From JANSWY01 sp965243755 (GTDB lineage Bacteria > Bacteroidota > Bacteroidia > Cytophagales > Cyclobacteriaceae): a DNA stretch of 64,000 nucleotides. Positions 24,649 through 33,189 of this stretch are shown here, one piece after another. The translations under genes were made by a program, and so were the position numbers. Within the stretch, counting starts at the first letter, position 1, and the number at the start of each line of letters is the position of its first letter. The notes beneath the pieces are model-generated. The model made no database searches. It had not been told where the DNA came from and saw nothing but the letters and a program-made list of their open reading frames with translations. The stretch is from NCBI GenBank assembly GCA_965243755.1, contig CBDEVW010000001.1, forward strand, positions 248,001-312,000, read 5' to 3'.

Positions 24649-26787
24649 ATGAAATCGATCAAATTCCTGGTAGTTTTAGCCCTGTTCTGCTGCTGCTTTA
24701 CAAATACTTTCTCTCAAAATCTCGACAGCCTGGAGCAGGTGCTTACAGAAGTAAAAGGAAAAGATTCTGTAGATATACTAAATAATCTGGGACTCAACTA
24801 CGCCTATTCATCCCTGGAGAAAGCAAAAATGTATTCCGATTTCGCCCTTGAAAAAGCCAGAGAATTAAATTACCACAAGGGGGAAGTTGCTGCACTTATC
24901 AACGTTGGCTATTCACTTTTAGATCACGGAAAGAATGATAGTGCCATCGCACTGTTTGAGGACGCCATTCATTATGCCTTAGATTATAATGACCTCTTTG
25001 GTGCTGGGAATGCCTACAATGCCCTTGGATCGGTTCACAAGAGCAACGCTGACTTTGCCAGTGCTATAGCCAGTTATAAAGAAGCTCTGTTTTATCAAAT
25101 GCAAGTTGCTAATGATCGGGGAATTAGTTCGGCATATAATAATCTTGGTAAGACTTTAGTGTCCATTGGTGCCTACAATGAAGCCATGGAATACCTACTT
25201 AAAGCACTTGCCATCAATCAAAAAAACGGTTGGGACAGGAAAGCAGCCCTTAACCTAAAAGCTATGGCACTGGCTAAAATTGATCAACAGGAAGAACATC
25301 TCGCGCTGGAATATCTCGAGCAGGTAAGAGCAATGGAGAACCTTAAAGATGACCTGTACATTCAAACAGACCTGTATACACAGTTGGGTTTTGTTTATTC
25401 AAATTTGAAAAAATATGATGAATCGATCAATGCCCTTCAAACCGCGATAGGCCTGGAAGAAAAATGGGGAAATGTATCTGGTGTGCCACATCATAACCTC
25501 GCCGACACCTATCGGAAAATGGGAAATTACCCCCTGGCAGAAAAAACCGCTCTCCTTGCACTTTCCTACAAACAAGAGAAAAACAAAACATTAAGCACAA
25601 GTTATACACTCAACCTGTTGTCAGACATTTACCTGGCAACCAATCAACTGCCCAGAGCGCTGGATGTATCACTCCGTGCGCTTGAAATTGTAAGAGCCAA
25701 AAACGCTAAAAGCAGAGAGCGTAAAACACATATGGATCTTGCTGAGGTCTATGAAGCACAGCGAAATTTTCCGCTTGCGCTGAGGCACCAAAAGCTATAC
25801 CAACATTTACAGGACAGTCTTTTCAACGCCCAGAAAGCTGTCCAACAAACTGCCATGCTCACTTTGTTTGAAACCGAGAAAAAACAACAGCAGATTGAAA
25901 CACAGAAGGCGAAAATTGAAACACAAAACCTAATGGCTCAGCAGCAACAATCACGGCAATATTTTATGATTACCGGGATCGTGGTATTGTTGATTTTTCT
26001 TATCGTTATCGCATGGGCATTCATCAATATCAGAAAGGTAAAGAAGCAGGTAGAATCTCAGAATCAACAACTTACCAGCCTTAACCAGACAAAAGACAAA
26101 TTTTTTGGGATCATTGCCCACGATTTGAGAAGTCCATTGCTGGGATTGCAGAGCGTGGGTGATCAAATGGATTACTTCCTCAAAAAAGGAGATCAGAATA
26201 AACTTGAAACACTGTCTTCCCAAATCGAATCTACTACTGGAAAATTAACCGACCTTTTAGATAATCTGCTCAACTGGGCACTGCTTCAAAACGGAATGAT
26301 TCCTTACGATCCTAACAAAGTTAACCTGAAGGAAGAGGTACAATTGGTAGTAGAATTGCTTCAGGCACTGGCTGACACCAAAGAAATCACCTTGAGCAAT
26401 GAAATCAATGAGGATGCTTTTGTATATGCCGATCATAAGGCGGTCAACACAATCCTAAGAAATATCATATCAAATGCATTAAAGTTTACTTCTGCTGGTG
26501 GAAAGGTGATTGTTTCAGTAGCACATGATGGTCACCTTTCCAATATCATGATCAATGATACCGGAACCGGAATCTCTGCGGAAGAAATTCCCAAATTATT
26601 TGAATTAAGAAAAGATACTGCAAAAGGAACCATGGGAGAACAAGGGTCCGGTCTGGGACTGGTACTTTGCAAAGAGTTAGTGGAGTTAAATAGAGGCACG
26701 CTCAAAGTAATTAGTGAATTGGGTAAAGGTTCATGTTTTAGCTTTAAATTACCCTCATTTTCTGGAGCAATGGTGAGCAATGTCTAA
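24649..26787 (+). CDS. TPR-containing membrane histidine kinase
   Basis: A 712-residue sensor kinase. The ATG at 24649 gives a signal peptide (MKSIKFLVVLALFCCC, cleavage near TFSQ-NLD), so it is preferred over an earlier ATG at 24523. About nine TPR-like repeats follow (for example AGNAYNALGSVHKSNADFA, KKYDESINALQTAIGLE) in the periplasm, up to residue 400, then a coiled coil and a membrane helix near 440-460. The kinase core has FFGIIAHDLRSPLLGL with His491, DLLDNLLNWA, an N-box NIISNALKFT, DTGTGIS and GEQGSGLGLVLCKEL. It overlaps its LytTR response regulator gene by eight bases, so the pair is certainly one two-component system. The TPR region probably binds a periplasmic protein or peptide. 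Confidence 0.93.
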   Translation: MKSIKFLVVLALFCCCFTNTFSQNLDSLEQVLTEVKGKDSVDILNNLGLNYAYSSLEKAKMYSDFALEKARELNYHKGEVAALINVGYSLLDHGKNDSAIALFEDAIHYALDYNDLFGAGNAYNALGSVHKSNADFASAIASYKEALFYQMQVANDRGISSAYNNLGKTLVSIGAYNEAMEYLLKALAINQKNGWDRKAALNLKAMALAKIDQQEEHLALEYLEQVRAMENLKDDLYIQTDLYTQLGFVYSNLKKYDESINALQTAIGLEEKWGNVSGVPHHNLADTYRKMGNYPLAEKTALLALSYKQEKNKTLSTSYTLNLLSDIYLATNQLPRALDVSLRALEIVRAKNAKSRERKTHMDLAEVYEAQRNFPLALRHQKLYQHLQDSLFNAQKAVQQTAMLTLFETEKKQQQIETQKAKIETQNLMAQQQQSRQYFMITGIVVLLIFLIVIAWAFINIRKVKKQVESQNQQLTSLNQTKDKFFGIIAHDLRSPLLGLQSVGDQMDYFLKKGDQNKLETLSSQIESTTGKLTDLLDNLLNWALLQNGMIPYDPNKVNLKEEVQLVVELLQALADTKEITLSNEINEDAFVYADHKAVNTILRNIISNALKFTSAGGKVIVSVAHDGHLSNIMINDTGTGISAEEIPKLFELRKDTAKGTMGEQGSGLGLVLCKELVELNRGTLKVISELGKGSCFSFKLPSFSGAMVSNV

Positions 26788-27523
26788 ACTTGGAATTTAC
26801 ATCGTAGAGGATGAACCACTATATGCCGGCAAAATGGAAATGCTGGTGGATCAGCTAGGTTATGAACTGGTTGGTATGAGTGACAACAGTGACACTGCCT
26901 TTATTCAGATCACGGAAAATAAACCAGACCTTTTACTGGTTGATATCAACATCCATGGAACAATGGACGGTATTAGTCTGGTCACCAAATTGCAGGAGTC
27001 CATGACTACACCGACTATTTTTGTTACTTCGCTAAAGGATGAAGAAACCTTCGAACGAGCTTTAACAATAAAACCCCACGCCTATGTCACCAAACCATTT
27101 GAGGCCGATGATCTTCAGCGAGCCATTGAACTGGCAATTACAAAGCTCACTTCCACTGTTCAATCAGATCAGCGGAACTGGGAAAATGACCGTGTCTACC
27201 ACGATACATTTTTCATCAAAAATGGTCATAAATTAGAAAAGGTAAGGACAGAAGATATATTGTATCTGGAGGTGGAAGACAAATACAGCATGGTATATAC
27301 AATTGATCGTCATAAATATGTCCTTAGAATGAGCATGGGACAAGTACAAGAGAAACTTCCGGCATCTGATTTTATCAGGACCCACAGAAAATATACCATT
27401 AACCTGAATCACATCACCTCAATAGACCTTCAGCAATACGTGGTACTCATTGGTGAAATGGAAATACCCATCAGCCGAAACCACAAGGAAGAATTGTTGA
27501 AAAGATTGGAATGGTTGCAGTAG
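26780..27523 (+). CDS. LytTR family response regulator
   Basis: A 247-residue regulator with an N-terminal receiver domain (IYIVEDEPLYAGKMEMLVD acidic pocket, phospho-acceptor Asp55 in LLLVDINIHG, switch Thr-Ser in IFVTSLKD, Lys in VTKPFEADDL). A C-terminal LytTR DNA-binding domain follows (EKVRTEDILYLEVEDKYS, RMSMGQVQEKLP, FIRTHRKYTINLNHI, IPISRNHKEELLKRL). LytTR proteins bind imperfect direct repeats in promoters. It starts inside the end of the kinase gene (ATG overlapping the kinase's GTC-TAA), indicating translational coupling with its cognate kinase. Its targets are not visible. Confidence 0.95.
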   Translation: MSKLGIYIVEDEPLYAGKMEMLVDQLGYELVGMSDNSDTAFIQITENKPDLLLVDINIHGTMDGISLVTKLQESMTTPTIFVTSLKDEETFERALTIKPHAYVTKPFEADDLQRAIELAITKLTSTVQSDQRNWENDRVYHDTFFIKNGHKLEKVRTEDILYLEVEDKYSMVYTIDRHKYVLRMSMGQVQEKLPASDFIRTHRKYTINLNHITSIDLQQYVVLIGEMEIPISRNHKEELLKRLEWLQ

Positions 27524-27626
27524 CCACAAGCATTAATTTAAAAACTATGAGTAACATAATAGCCAAAGTTGCACAGCTTGCATGGTTTGATTTTTCAAAT
27601 GTCATTACAAATTACATCGGGATTCA

Positions 27627-27634
27627 TAAATTTG
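27627..27634 (+). promoter_or_regulatory. Candidate -7 box for the NYN-domain gene
   Basis: TAAATTTG matches TAnnTTTG fully and lies 22 bases before the ATG at 27657. No TTG at the expected distance is seen, so this is a partial promoter call. Confidence 0.35.
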
Positions 27635-27656
27635 AGCTATCCTGAATAATAACCAT

Positions 27657-28412
27657 ATGAGCCAAAACAATAACATCGCAGTACTTATTGATGGAGACAA
27701 TATACCATCGGCCTATGTTAAGGAGATGATGGAAGAGATCGCCAAATATGGCAACCCTACCATTAAAAGAATCTATGGTGACTGGACAAGGCCTGGGTTA
27801 AATAAATGGAAAAACCTGCTGCTGGAAAATGCCATTACTCCCATACAACAATACGGCTACACTTCAGGCAAAAATGCCACTGATTCCGCAATGATCATCG
27901 ATGCAATGGACATTTTATACAGTGGTCAGGTTGGAGGCTTTTGTTTGGTTTCCAGTGACAGTGATTTTACCAAACTGGCCACCAGATTAAGAGAAGCCGG
28001 GATGCTGGTCATTGGAATTGGCGAAAAGAAAACACCAAACCCTTTCATTGTAGCCTGCGACAGGTTCATATATCTTGAGATTCTGAAGGAACAAGTAGAG
28101 GAGGAAAAACCAGAAAACAAAGCCACACCAAAGAGAGAGGTAGACAAAATTACCAACAATGAGATTAAATTAATTTCAACCAGCATCAGTGCCTTATCTG
28201 ATGAAGATGGATGGGCATTTTTGGGAGATGTAGGGAGTCTGCTTCAGAAGAAACAACCGAATTTTGACTCAAGAAATTATGGATTTGACAAACTAACTCC
28301 CCTGATCAAATCCATTGGAAAGTTCGAAATTGAAATGAGAGAAAACCCTAAGAGCAGGAATAAGTTGATATTCGTGAAGAATAAAGATCGTGCAGACAAT
28401 AAGCGGAAATAG
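27657..28412 (+). CDS. NYN (LabA/DUF88) domain protein with OST-HTH/LOTUS domain
   Basis: A 251-residue cytoplasmic protein. The first 150 residues form a NYN/PIN-like nuclease domain: IAVLIDGDNIPS with the leading acidic pair Asp12 and Asp14, a central NATDSAMIIDAMDIL with acidic residues, and FCLVSSDSDFTKLATRLREAG carrying the conserved Asp set. These residues bind Mg2+ in RNases of this fold. A Lys/Glu-rich linker follows, then a C-terminal OST-HTH/LOTUS domain (LISTSISALSDEDGWAFLGDVG, RNYGFDKLTPLIKSIGKFEI) that binds RNA or G-quadruplexes in other systems. It is likely an RNA-processing or RNA-decay factor with unknown targets. It is monocistronic and precedes a long inverted repeat. Confidence 0.9.
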   Translation: MSQNNNIAVLIDGDNIPSAYVKEMMEEIAKYGNPTIKRIYGDWTRPGLNKWKNLLLENAITPIQQYGYTSGKNATDSAMIIDAMDILYSGQVGGFCLVSSDSDFTKLATRLREAGMLVIGIGEKKTPNPFIVACDRFIYLEILKEQVEEEKPENKATPKREVDKITNNEIKLISTSISALSDEDGWAFLGDVGSLLQKKQPNFDSRNYGFDKLTPLIKSIGKFEIEMRENPKSRNKLIFVKNKDRADNKRK

Positions 28413-28430
28413 TAACGAGACAAAAGATAA

Positions 28431-28496
28431 CTGAATTTGAAATCAAAATGATCAGAAAATTCATTTCCAAAAAATCCATCCTGATTTCAAATTCAG
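28431..28496. repeat. Perfect 15-base inverted repeat between convergent genes
   Basis: CTGAATTTGAAATCA (28431-28445) and its exact reverse complement (28482-28496) flank 36 bases, which themselves contain a smaller AAATGA/TCATTT pair. There is no T-run. It lies between the stop codons of the NYN gene and the M56 gene and probably folds in both transcripts as a bidirectional terminator or an RNA stability element. Confidence 0.55.
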
Positions 28497-28511
28497 AAAT
28501 TGCCTGGTTCC

Positions 28512-30407
28512 TTACTGATGAAATGTAATTGTATCACTATCATCCGGCTCAATACCGTACTTCTTTAATAACTTCCTGTACTTGGAAAGTAACTTATTGT
28601 CCAGGTCCTTGCCATTGAAACTTATTCCTTTTTCAGAAATTCTTATCTCCAGTTTCTCAATATCCGTGGATGAAATGATTTTATCTTTGACCAATTCATC
28701 AAAAAGCGCTTTTCGAAAATTCAACACCCTGTAACTTTCCTCGTGGGCCAGTTTTCTTAATTGATCTGCTTTGTGCAGCTTAGCTTCTGCGAGTTGTGCT
28801 CTTATTTCCGCTTCCTCCAGGCGAATTCTATCCTGCAGTTCCAATAAATCCACGCTATTTGCTAGTTCTTCCATCGCAAGAGACTGCCTGCGAACTTTCT
28901 CTTCCATGGCTCTAAGATGAGGATCAAGCTGATCCTGGATTATCTGTTGCTGCTTTTCTATTGATCTCATCAAATCACTCTCTAGTTTCAGTTCCTCTAT
29001 GCTTTGCACTTTATTTAATTCCTCATGAAGAGTGAGCCGCTCCTTATTCATTTTTTCAACTTCAAGAGCTAGCTGACGTCTTGCTTCTGCAAGGGCCTTC
29101 CGCTCTTTTTTCAATTGTTCCTTTTCCAGTTCAAGCGCCTTCCGCTCTTTTTCAATGACCTTCAAATGCGTGTTGGCCTCTTCCCTTGACGTGTCAATGG
29201 CGCTCTCCTGGTAGGCTGTAAATCCAGCATTCTTATGAGGACCAAAAACAAGGTTTCCTGCATCCTTCGCTGGCCCGTAAGGCACATTTCCATCACCTGA
29301 GGCCTGTATTTCATAATTACCCTGAGATTCATGAAATCCATATGGGGACAATTGAATTGGGAAATACAAACTATGATTTTCAATAGGCGCTGGTGTTGGA
29401 ATCAAACCAAAATCTGATTCCTGTTTGTATTGAAAAGAAGCTAACAATACTCCAAGCAACAACACAAAAACTGGCAGCAACAAGCTACTTGCCATTAGTT
29501 TTTCTGTCTTCCTATTCGTTAATCTTCTGATTCGATGCAGTACATCGGACTTGTTACTTAATACATTCATTGCCATTCTATTTTGAGTTTTAAAGTTTCT
29601 GATTTGTAATAGTCCCAGTGCTCTCACCAAATGATTTGAATCTTTCATCCTCCCAACTGCAAAGTCATCACAGGCATTTTCACGCTCTAAATCAATATAA
29701 TTGTTGAGCAGCCAGATACCTGGATGATAAAATAAAACTGCACTTATCAGTCTCTGAATCAAATTAAGCAGATAATCATGCCTCCTGATATGGGCTAGTT
29801 CATGCATTAAAATCGCTTCAACTTCCTCAGGTGAAAGTTCGCTAAAGAAGCCAACTGGGACGAGTACAATAGGTTTAATGGTACCAAAAGTTAGTGGATT
29901 ACGAACTAGCTGAGAATAGTAAAGTCTTATGTGTCGATCTATTCCAACATCTTTGACCATCTGTACAAATTGGTCCGACCAATGACCAGTTACCTCATGT
30001 AATCCGTTGTTCTTTAGTTTCCTGATATAAATCAATCCAATGACATGTTTTACCAGCATACAAACAAAACCAACCACCCACACCGCACTTACCCAAAAAG
30101 CCCAGTCGCCGGTAATACCGGAAGGAATGAACAAGAGGTCATTAGATGCCTCAGCAGATATCTCAGATGAAAAAGAAATGCTCCAATCCACTGATGGTGA
30201 AGGTAAATTGTGTTGGCTTACCAGGAAATAGGTAATTCCTACAGACATAAAACTAACAACCATGGCCATATAGGCAATCATATATCTGGTTGCTGCACTT
30301 CTCCATGTAAAACACCTGATTAAAAGAATGGCTATTCCAGAGATCAGGGCAATTTCCCAAAAACTATGTACAATGGTCCAGCCGATATTATGCATCATTT
30401 CCATCAT
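28512..30407 (-). CDS. M56 (BlaR1-like) membrane metallopeptidase with periplasmic coiled coil
   Basis: A 631-residue protein with four to five membrane helices in the first 330 residues. The M56 zinc-protease motif is MHELAHIRRHDYL (His202-Glu203-His206), with a downstream ENACDDFAV supplying the third ligand. In BlaR1/MecR1 this protease cleaves or causes cleavage of the cognate repressor. Instead of a penicillin-binding sensor domain, the region after the last helix (about 405-560) is a long charged coiled coil (KALELEKEQLKKERKALAEARR-type heptads) with a small C-terminal alpha/beta end. It is likely a sensor of a different envelope signal. Its ATG overlaps the stop of the BlaI-type repressor by four bases (ATGA), so they are translationally coupled. 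Confidence 0.92.
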   Translation of the reverse strand: MMEMMHNIGWTIVHSFWEIALISGIAILLIRCFTWRSAATRYMIAYMAMVVSFMSVGITYFLVSQHNLPSPSVDWSISFSSEISAEASNDLLFIPSGITGDWAFWVSAVWVVGFVCMLVKHVIGLIYIRKLKNNGLHEVTGHWSDQFVQMVKDVGIDRHIRLYYSQLVRNPLTFGTIKPIVLVPVGFFSELSPEEVEAILMHELAHIRRHDYLLNLIQRLISAVLFYHPGIWLLNNYIDLERENACDDFAVGRMKDSNHLVRALGLLQIRNFKTQNRMAMNVLSNKSDVLHRIRRLTNRKTEKLMASSLLLPVFVLLLGVLLASFQYKQESDFGLIPTPAPIENHSLYFPIQLSPYGFHESQGNYEIQASGDGNVPYGPAKDAGNLVFGPHKNAGFTAYQESAIDTSREEANTHLKVIEKERKALELEKEQLKKERKALAEARRQLALEVEKMNKERLTLHEELNKVQSIEELKLESDLMRSIEKQQQIIQDQLDPHLRAMEEKVRRQSLAMEELANSVDLLELQDRIRLEEAEIRAQLAEAKLHKADQLRKLAHEESYRVLNFRKALFDELVKDKIISSTDIEKLEIRISEKGISFNGKDLDNKLLSKYRKLLKKYGIEPDDSDTITFHQ

Positions 30408-30790
30408 TTGTCGTTTTGAGAATCCAGCTCATCCAGTAATTTCTTAATTTCTTCTACCTCCTTACGGGAAGGTTTCTGTTTGCCTAGAGCATGCATCACC
30501 AGGTGACTCACAGAGTTACCAAAAGCATTTTCCACCAGTTTGTTGAGCAAACTTCCCCTCATCTCATCAGCCGGAATGGCGGCACTGTAGATATGAGACT
30601 TGCCTTTACCTTCAGCCCTGACCAGTAACCCTTTTTCCAGCATTCGTTGCATTTGCTTCAACGTGGTGGTATAGCCCACTTCCCGCTTTGCACTGATCTT
30701 CTCATGAACCACCCGAACCGGGCAGGGTTGATGATCCCATAAGATTTGCAATATTTCCAATTCAGCCTCTGAAGGTCTTTGAAGGTCCAT
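30404..30790 (-). CDS. BlaI/MecI family transcription repressor
   Basis: A 128-residue protein with an N-terminal winged helix (RPSEAELEILQILWDHQPCPVRVVHEKI, REVGYTTTLKQMQRMLEKGLLVRAEGKGKSHIY split in the usual BlaI way) and a C-terminal dimerisation helix pair. It presumably represses its own operon with the M56 protease and is inactivated when that protease responds to its signal. Two dyad operators overlap or flank the predicted -7 box just upstream (30819-30871), consistent with autoregulation. No beta-lactamase or other obvious target gene is next to it, so the regulated genes may be elsewhere. Confidence 0.93.
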   Translation of the reverse strand: MDLQRPSEAELEILQILWDHQPCPVRVVHEKISAKREVGYTTTLKQMQRMLEKGLLVRAEGKGKSHIYSAAIPADEMRGSLLNKLVENAFGNSVSHLVMHALGKQKPSRKEVEEIKKLLDELDSQNDK

Positions 30791-30818
30791 TGATAACCGA
30801 TTTAAGATTTCTTAAAAC

Positions 30819-30826
30819 CAAATATA
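30819..30826 (-). promoter_or_regulatory. Candidate -7 box of the blaI-M56 operon
   Basis: On the minus strand this reads TATATTTG, a full match to TAnnTTTG, ending 28 bases before the repressor's ATG. The first operator abuts it. Confidence 0.55.
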
Positions 30827-30827
30827 A

Positions 30828-30841
30828 ACGACAAGTGTCGT
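30828..30841. promoter_or_regulatory. BlaI-type operator 1
   Basis: ACGACA and TGTCGT form a perfect 6+2+6 dyad. The half site TACGACA/TGTCGTA is close to the TACA/TGTA type recognised by BlaI/MecI proteins. It occupies the spacer directly upstream of the -7 box. Confidence 0.6.
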
Positions 30842-30855
30842 AATTAATAATTAAC

Positions 30856-30871
30856 TACGACATATTTCGTA
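30856..30871. promoter_or_regulatory. BlaI-type operator 2
   Basis: TACGACATATTTCGTA carries arms TACGA/TCGTA with the same TACGACA half site as operator 1. The centres of the two sites are 29 bases apart, close to three helical turns, so two repressor dimers would lie on one DNA face. Confidence 0.6.
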
Positions 30872-30912
30872 ATAAAGTTACAAAAACCGCTCAACTGTTA
30901 TGAAAAGAAGTA

Positions 30913-32073
30913 CTAATAACTCATTTCAACAATTTTCCGGACATCTTCTGGTGTTACATCCTTGTGTTCTCCCAGGCCAGTCCATCCGCGTTCAACAAAT
31001 CGGTCAAAAATGATTTGAGCAGTATTGTCATAGCTATCGGTGTAATCTGACAATTTGGTATTGACGTCTAATTGGTGATAGAAAGCGATCGTTTGATCAA
31101 TGGCTTTTTTAGCTTTTTCTTCAACAGATCCATCACTAAGTCCCCATACTCTTTCTCCATACTGTGCAAGCTTTTCCTTTTTGCTCTCAAACTTGTGTTT
31201 GTAGTGATTTGGACCAATAATCGCCAGCGTACGGGCATGATCAATTCCGTATAAAGCGGTTAATTCATGACCGATGGAGTGTACAGCCCAATCTGTAGGT
31301 ACTCCTTTCTGAATAAGTCCGTTTAGCGCCATGGTACAGGACCACATGAAATTTGAAGCTGCTGCATAATTGGTAGGATCCCTGAGTACTTCTGGCCCTA
31401 CTTCAATCAATGTTTGTAGAATACTTTCGGCAAAGCGATCCTGAAGATTGGCATTGGCAGGATAGGTAATGTATTGTTCCAGGACATGATTAAATGCATC
31501 AACAATTCCATTAGCAATTTGTCGTGAAGGAATTGAGTGAACTACTTCAGGGTCCAGAATTGAAAATTTGGGGAATAAACCAGGGCCTCCCATACCAAAT
31601 TTTTCCTGCGTTTCTTCCCTGGTAATCACTGCTCCGGAATTCATTTCAGAGCCTGTAGCGGGCAAGGTGAGTACTGTGCCAAATGGCATTGCTACTTCAG
31701 TTCGGATTCTTTTGGCTAAAATATCCCATGGAGACTCACCATCATAATAGGCTGCAGAAGCGAGAAACTTAGTGCCGTCAATCACAGAACCCCCACCAAC
31801 TGCTAATAGAAAATCTATTTTTTCCTCCTTAATGATTTTTAATGCTTTCAATAAAATCTCATACTCAGGATTGGCCGGGATGCCCCCAAATTCCTGATAA
31901 CTTTTACCCTTCAATGCTTCTTTTACCTGATCATAGATTCCATTCTTTTTTATACTGCCTCCTCCATATAACATCAGGATTTTAGCATTATCCGGTATTT
32001 CTTTAGAAAGTGACGCGATCTGTCCTTTCCCGAAAATTATTTTAGTTGGATTCTTAAATTCAAAGTTTTGCAT
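30913..32073 (-). CDS. yqhD: Iron-type NADPH-dependent alcohol dehydrogenase / aldehyde reductase (YqhD-like)
   Basis: A 386-residue group III alcohol dehydrogenase, collinear in length and sequence with E. coli YqhD (387). It has FKNPTKIIFGKGQIASL at the start, LLAVGGGSVIDGTKF for nucleotide binding, LTLPATGSEMNSGAVI, and metal ligands Asp192, His196, His265 and His279 in GIVDAFNHVLEQY and WAVHSIGHELTALYGIDHA. YqhD reduces short aldehydes, including lipid-peroxidation products, with NADPH and a divalent metal. It is cytoplasmic and stands 79 bases after the methyltransferase gene on the same strand. A stress-detoxification role is likely but not shown by the context. Confidence 0.93.
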   Translation of the reverse strand: MQNFEFKNPTKIIFGKGQIASLSKEIPDNAKILMLYGGGSIKKNGIYDQVKEALKGKSYQEFGGIPANPEYEILLKALKIIKEEKIDFLLAVGGGSVIDGTKFLASAAYYDGESPWDILAKRIRTEVAMPFGTVLTLPATGSEMNSGAVITREETQEKFGMGGPGLFPKFSILDPEVVHSIPSRQIANGIVDAFNHVLEQYITYPANANLQDRFAESILQTLIEVGPEVLRDPTNYAAASNFMWSCTMALNGLIQKGVPTDWAVHSIGHELTALYGIDHARTLAIIGPNHYKHKFESKKEKLAQYGERVWGLSDGSVEEKAKKAIDQTIAFYHQLDVNTKLSDYTDSYDNTAQIIFDRFVERGWTGLGEHKDVTPEDVRKIVEMSY

Positions 32074-32152
32074 GATATCAAATATTGATTTATCAGTGTT
32101 GTCTGCGTGTCTTGATACAAAACAACCTGAAACTGTTTTCGTTCACAAATGG

Positions 32153-32734
32153 TCAGGATCTTTTCTGTGCAATGATAAAGAGAGAATCGTCTTCCTCCAT
32201 TTCCTTGTAAGATCGCAGTTCCAGTATCTTAAAATAAGGCTCAAACAATCTGATCAGATCCGTTTCCATATAGTGAGTTGCGATCATTTCGCTATGTTCT
32301 TCCACACCCTGGCCTCTCCAAAATGAGTGAAGAATAATTCCACTGGGCTTCAAAATATCTCTTTGCCTTTTGATGGATTCCAATAACTCAGGCTCAGTAA
32401 GGTGATGCAATACTTTGTTTGAATAAATACCATCAAACTTTTTATTGATTTGAAGGGTCACTGCATCAAGGTGAATCAAATCAGCTTCCGGGTTCTTTTC
32501 TTTATAGAGATCGAGAAAATGTTGAGAATTGTCTGATCCTGTTACTTCATAGATGCTGGCCAAAATGTCCAGGTCCTTGCCCTCTCCCATGCCCAACTCA
32601 AGAATATGGCTTCCTGATGGCAAATGATCTTTTAGCTCATCAATCAATTGGCCACCATCATAACCCTGAGATATTTTTATGTATTCCTCAACATTATCTT
32701 TCTTCTGGTAGTAGGTTGTTCTCAATCTGCTCAT
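32153..32734 (-). CDS. Class I SAM-dependent methyltransferase
   Basis: A 193-residue Rossmann-type methyltransferase. Motif I is SHILELGMGEGKDLDIL, the acidic residue ending strand 2 is in VTGSDNSQHFLDLY, motif II is DLIHLDAVTLQINKKFDGIYSNKVLHHL, and motif III is ILKPSGIILHSFWRG. The substrate is unknown. The fold and HHL motif resemble methyltransferases acting on small molecules (class 11/25 type). It lies 32 bases downstream of the VOC-family gene and may be in the same transcript as the radical SAM and VOC genes. Confidence 0.88.
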   Translation of the reverse strand: MSRLRTTYYQKKDNVEEYIKISQGYDGGQLIDELKDHLPSGSHILELGMGEGKDLDILASIYEVTGSDNSQHFLDLYKEKNPEADLIHLDAVTLQINKKFDGIYSNKVLHHLTEPELLESIKRQRDILKPSGIILHSFWRGQGVEEHSEMIATHYMETDLIRLFEPYFKILELRSYKEMEEDDSLFIIAQKRS

Positions 32735-32766
32735 ACTATGAAAATAGTTATTTGCATGCTTTTTTC

Positions 32767-33189
32767 CTATGAAGCAAAGAGCTGATTAAAATCTTTGAAT
32801 GACTTGAATTCCAGTGCATTCCCGGATGGATCAGTAAAGAACATGGTGGCCTGCTCACCTGGCTGCCCCTCAAACCTGATGTATGGCTCAATGATAAATT
32901 GAACTTGTGCCGTGATCAATCTATCTTTTAATAAATGCCAGTCATCCCATTCCAAAACAACCCCAAAATGTGGAACCGGTACCGATTTACCATCCACTGC
33001 ATTGGCCCCTGATCGGTGTACCGCTTCTGGTTGATAATGAACTACAAACTGATGCCCATAGAAATCATAATCTATCCAGTGGTCTGAGCTTCTCCCCTCT
33101 CTAAAGCCCATTAATTCTCCATAAAATTCTCTTGCTGCCTCCAGATCATCCACTGGAACGGCCAAATGAAATGGTGTTAGTTTATTCAT
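32767..33189 (-). CDS. VOC (glyoxalase/dioxygenase) family protein
   Basis: A 140-residue protein with two beta-alpha-beta-beta-beta units of the vicinal oxygen chelate fold. The first starts TPFHLAVPVDDLEAAREFYGELMGF and the second VPHFGVVLEWDDWHLLKDRL, ending in TMFFTDPSGNALEFKSF. His8, His85-like (PHFG) and Glu133-like (LEFK) are the probable metal ligands. Such proteins act as dioxygenases, lyases or resistance proteins, and the reaction cannot be deduced. It resembles a widespread glyoxalase-like hydrolase group. Its ATG overlaps the stop of the radical SAM gene by four bases, so the two are translationally coupled. Confidence 0.85.
   Translation of the reverse strand: MNKLTPFHLAVPVDDLEAAREFYGELMGFREGRSSDHWIDYDFYGHQFVVHYQPEAVHRSGANAVDGKSVPVPHFGVVLEWDDWHLLKDRLITAQVQFIIEPYIRFEGQPGEQATMFFTDPSGNALEFKSFKDFNQLFAS

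Noticed and set aside
27547..27645. A 32-codon open frame (MSNIIAKVAQLAWFDF...) before the NYN gene
   Set aside because: It overlaps a full-consensus -7 box for the NYN gene (27627-27634), has no ribosome-binding or coupling signal and no recognisable composition, so it is more likely promoter/leader DNA.
30404..30790. Antibiotic resistance (beta-lactam) operon
   Set aside because: BlaI and M56 alone do not show this: no beta-lactamase gene is nearby and the M56 protein lacks a penicillin-binding domain.
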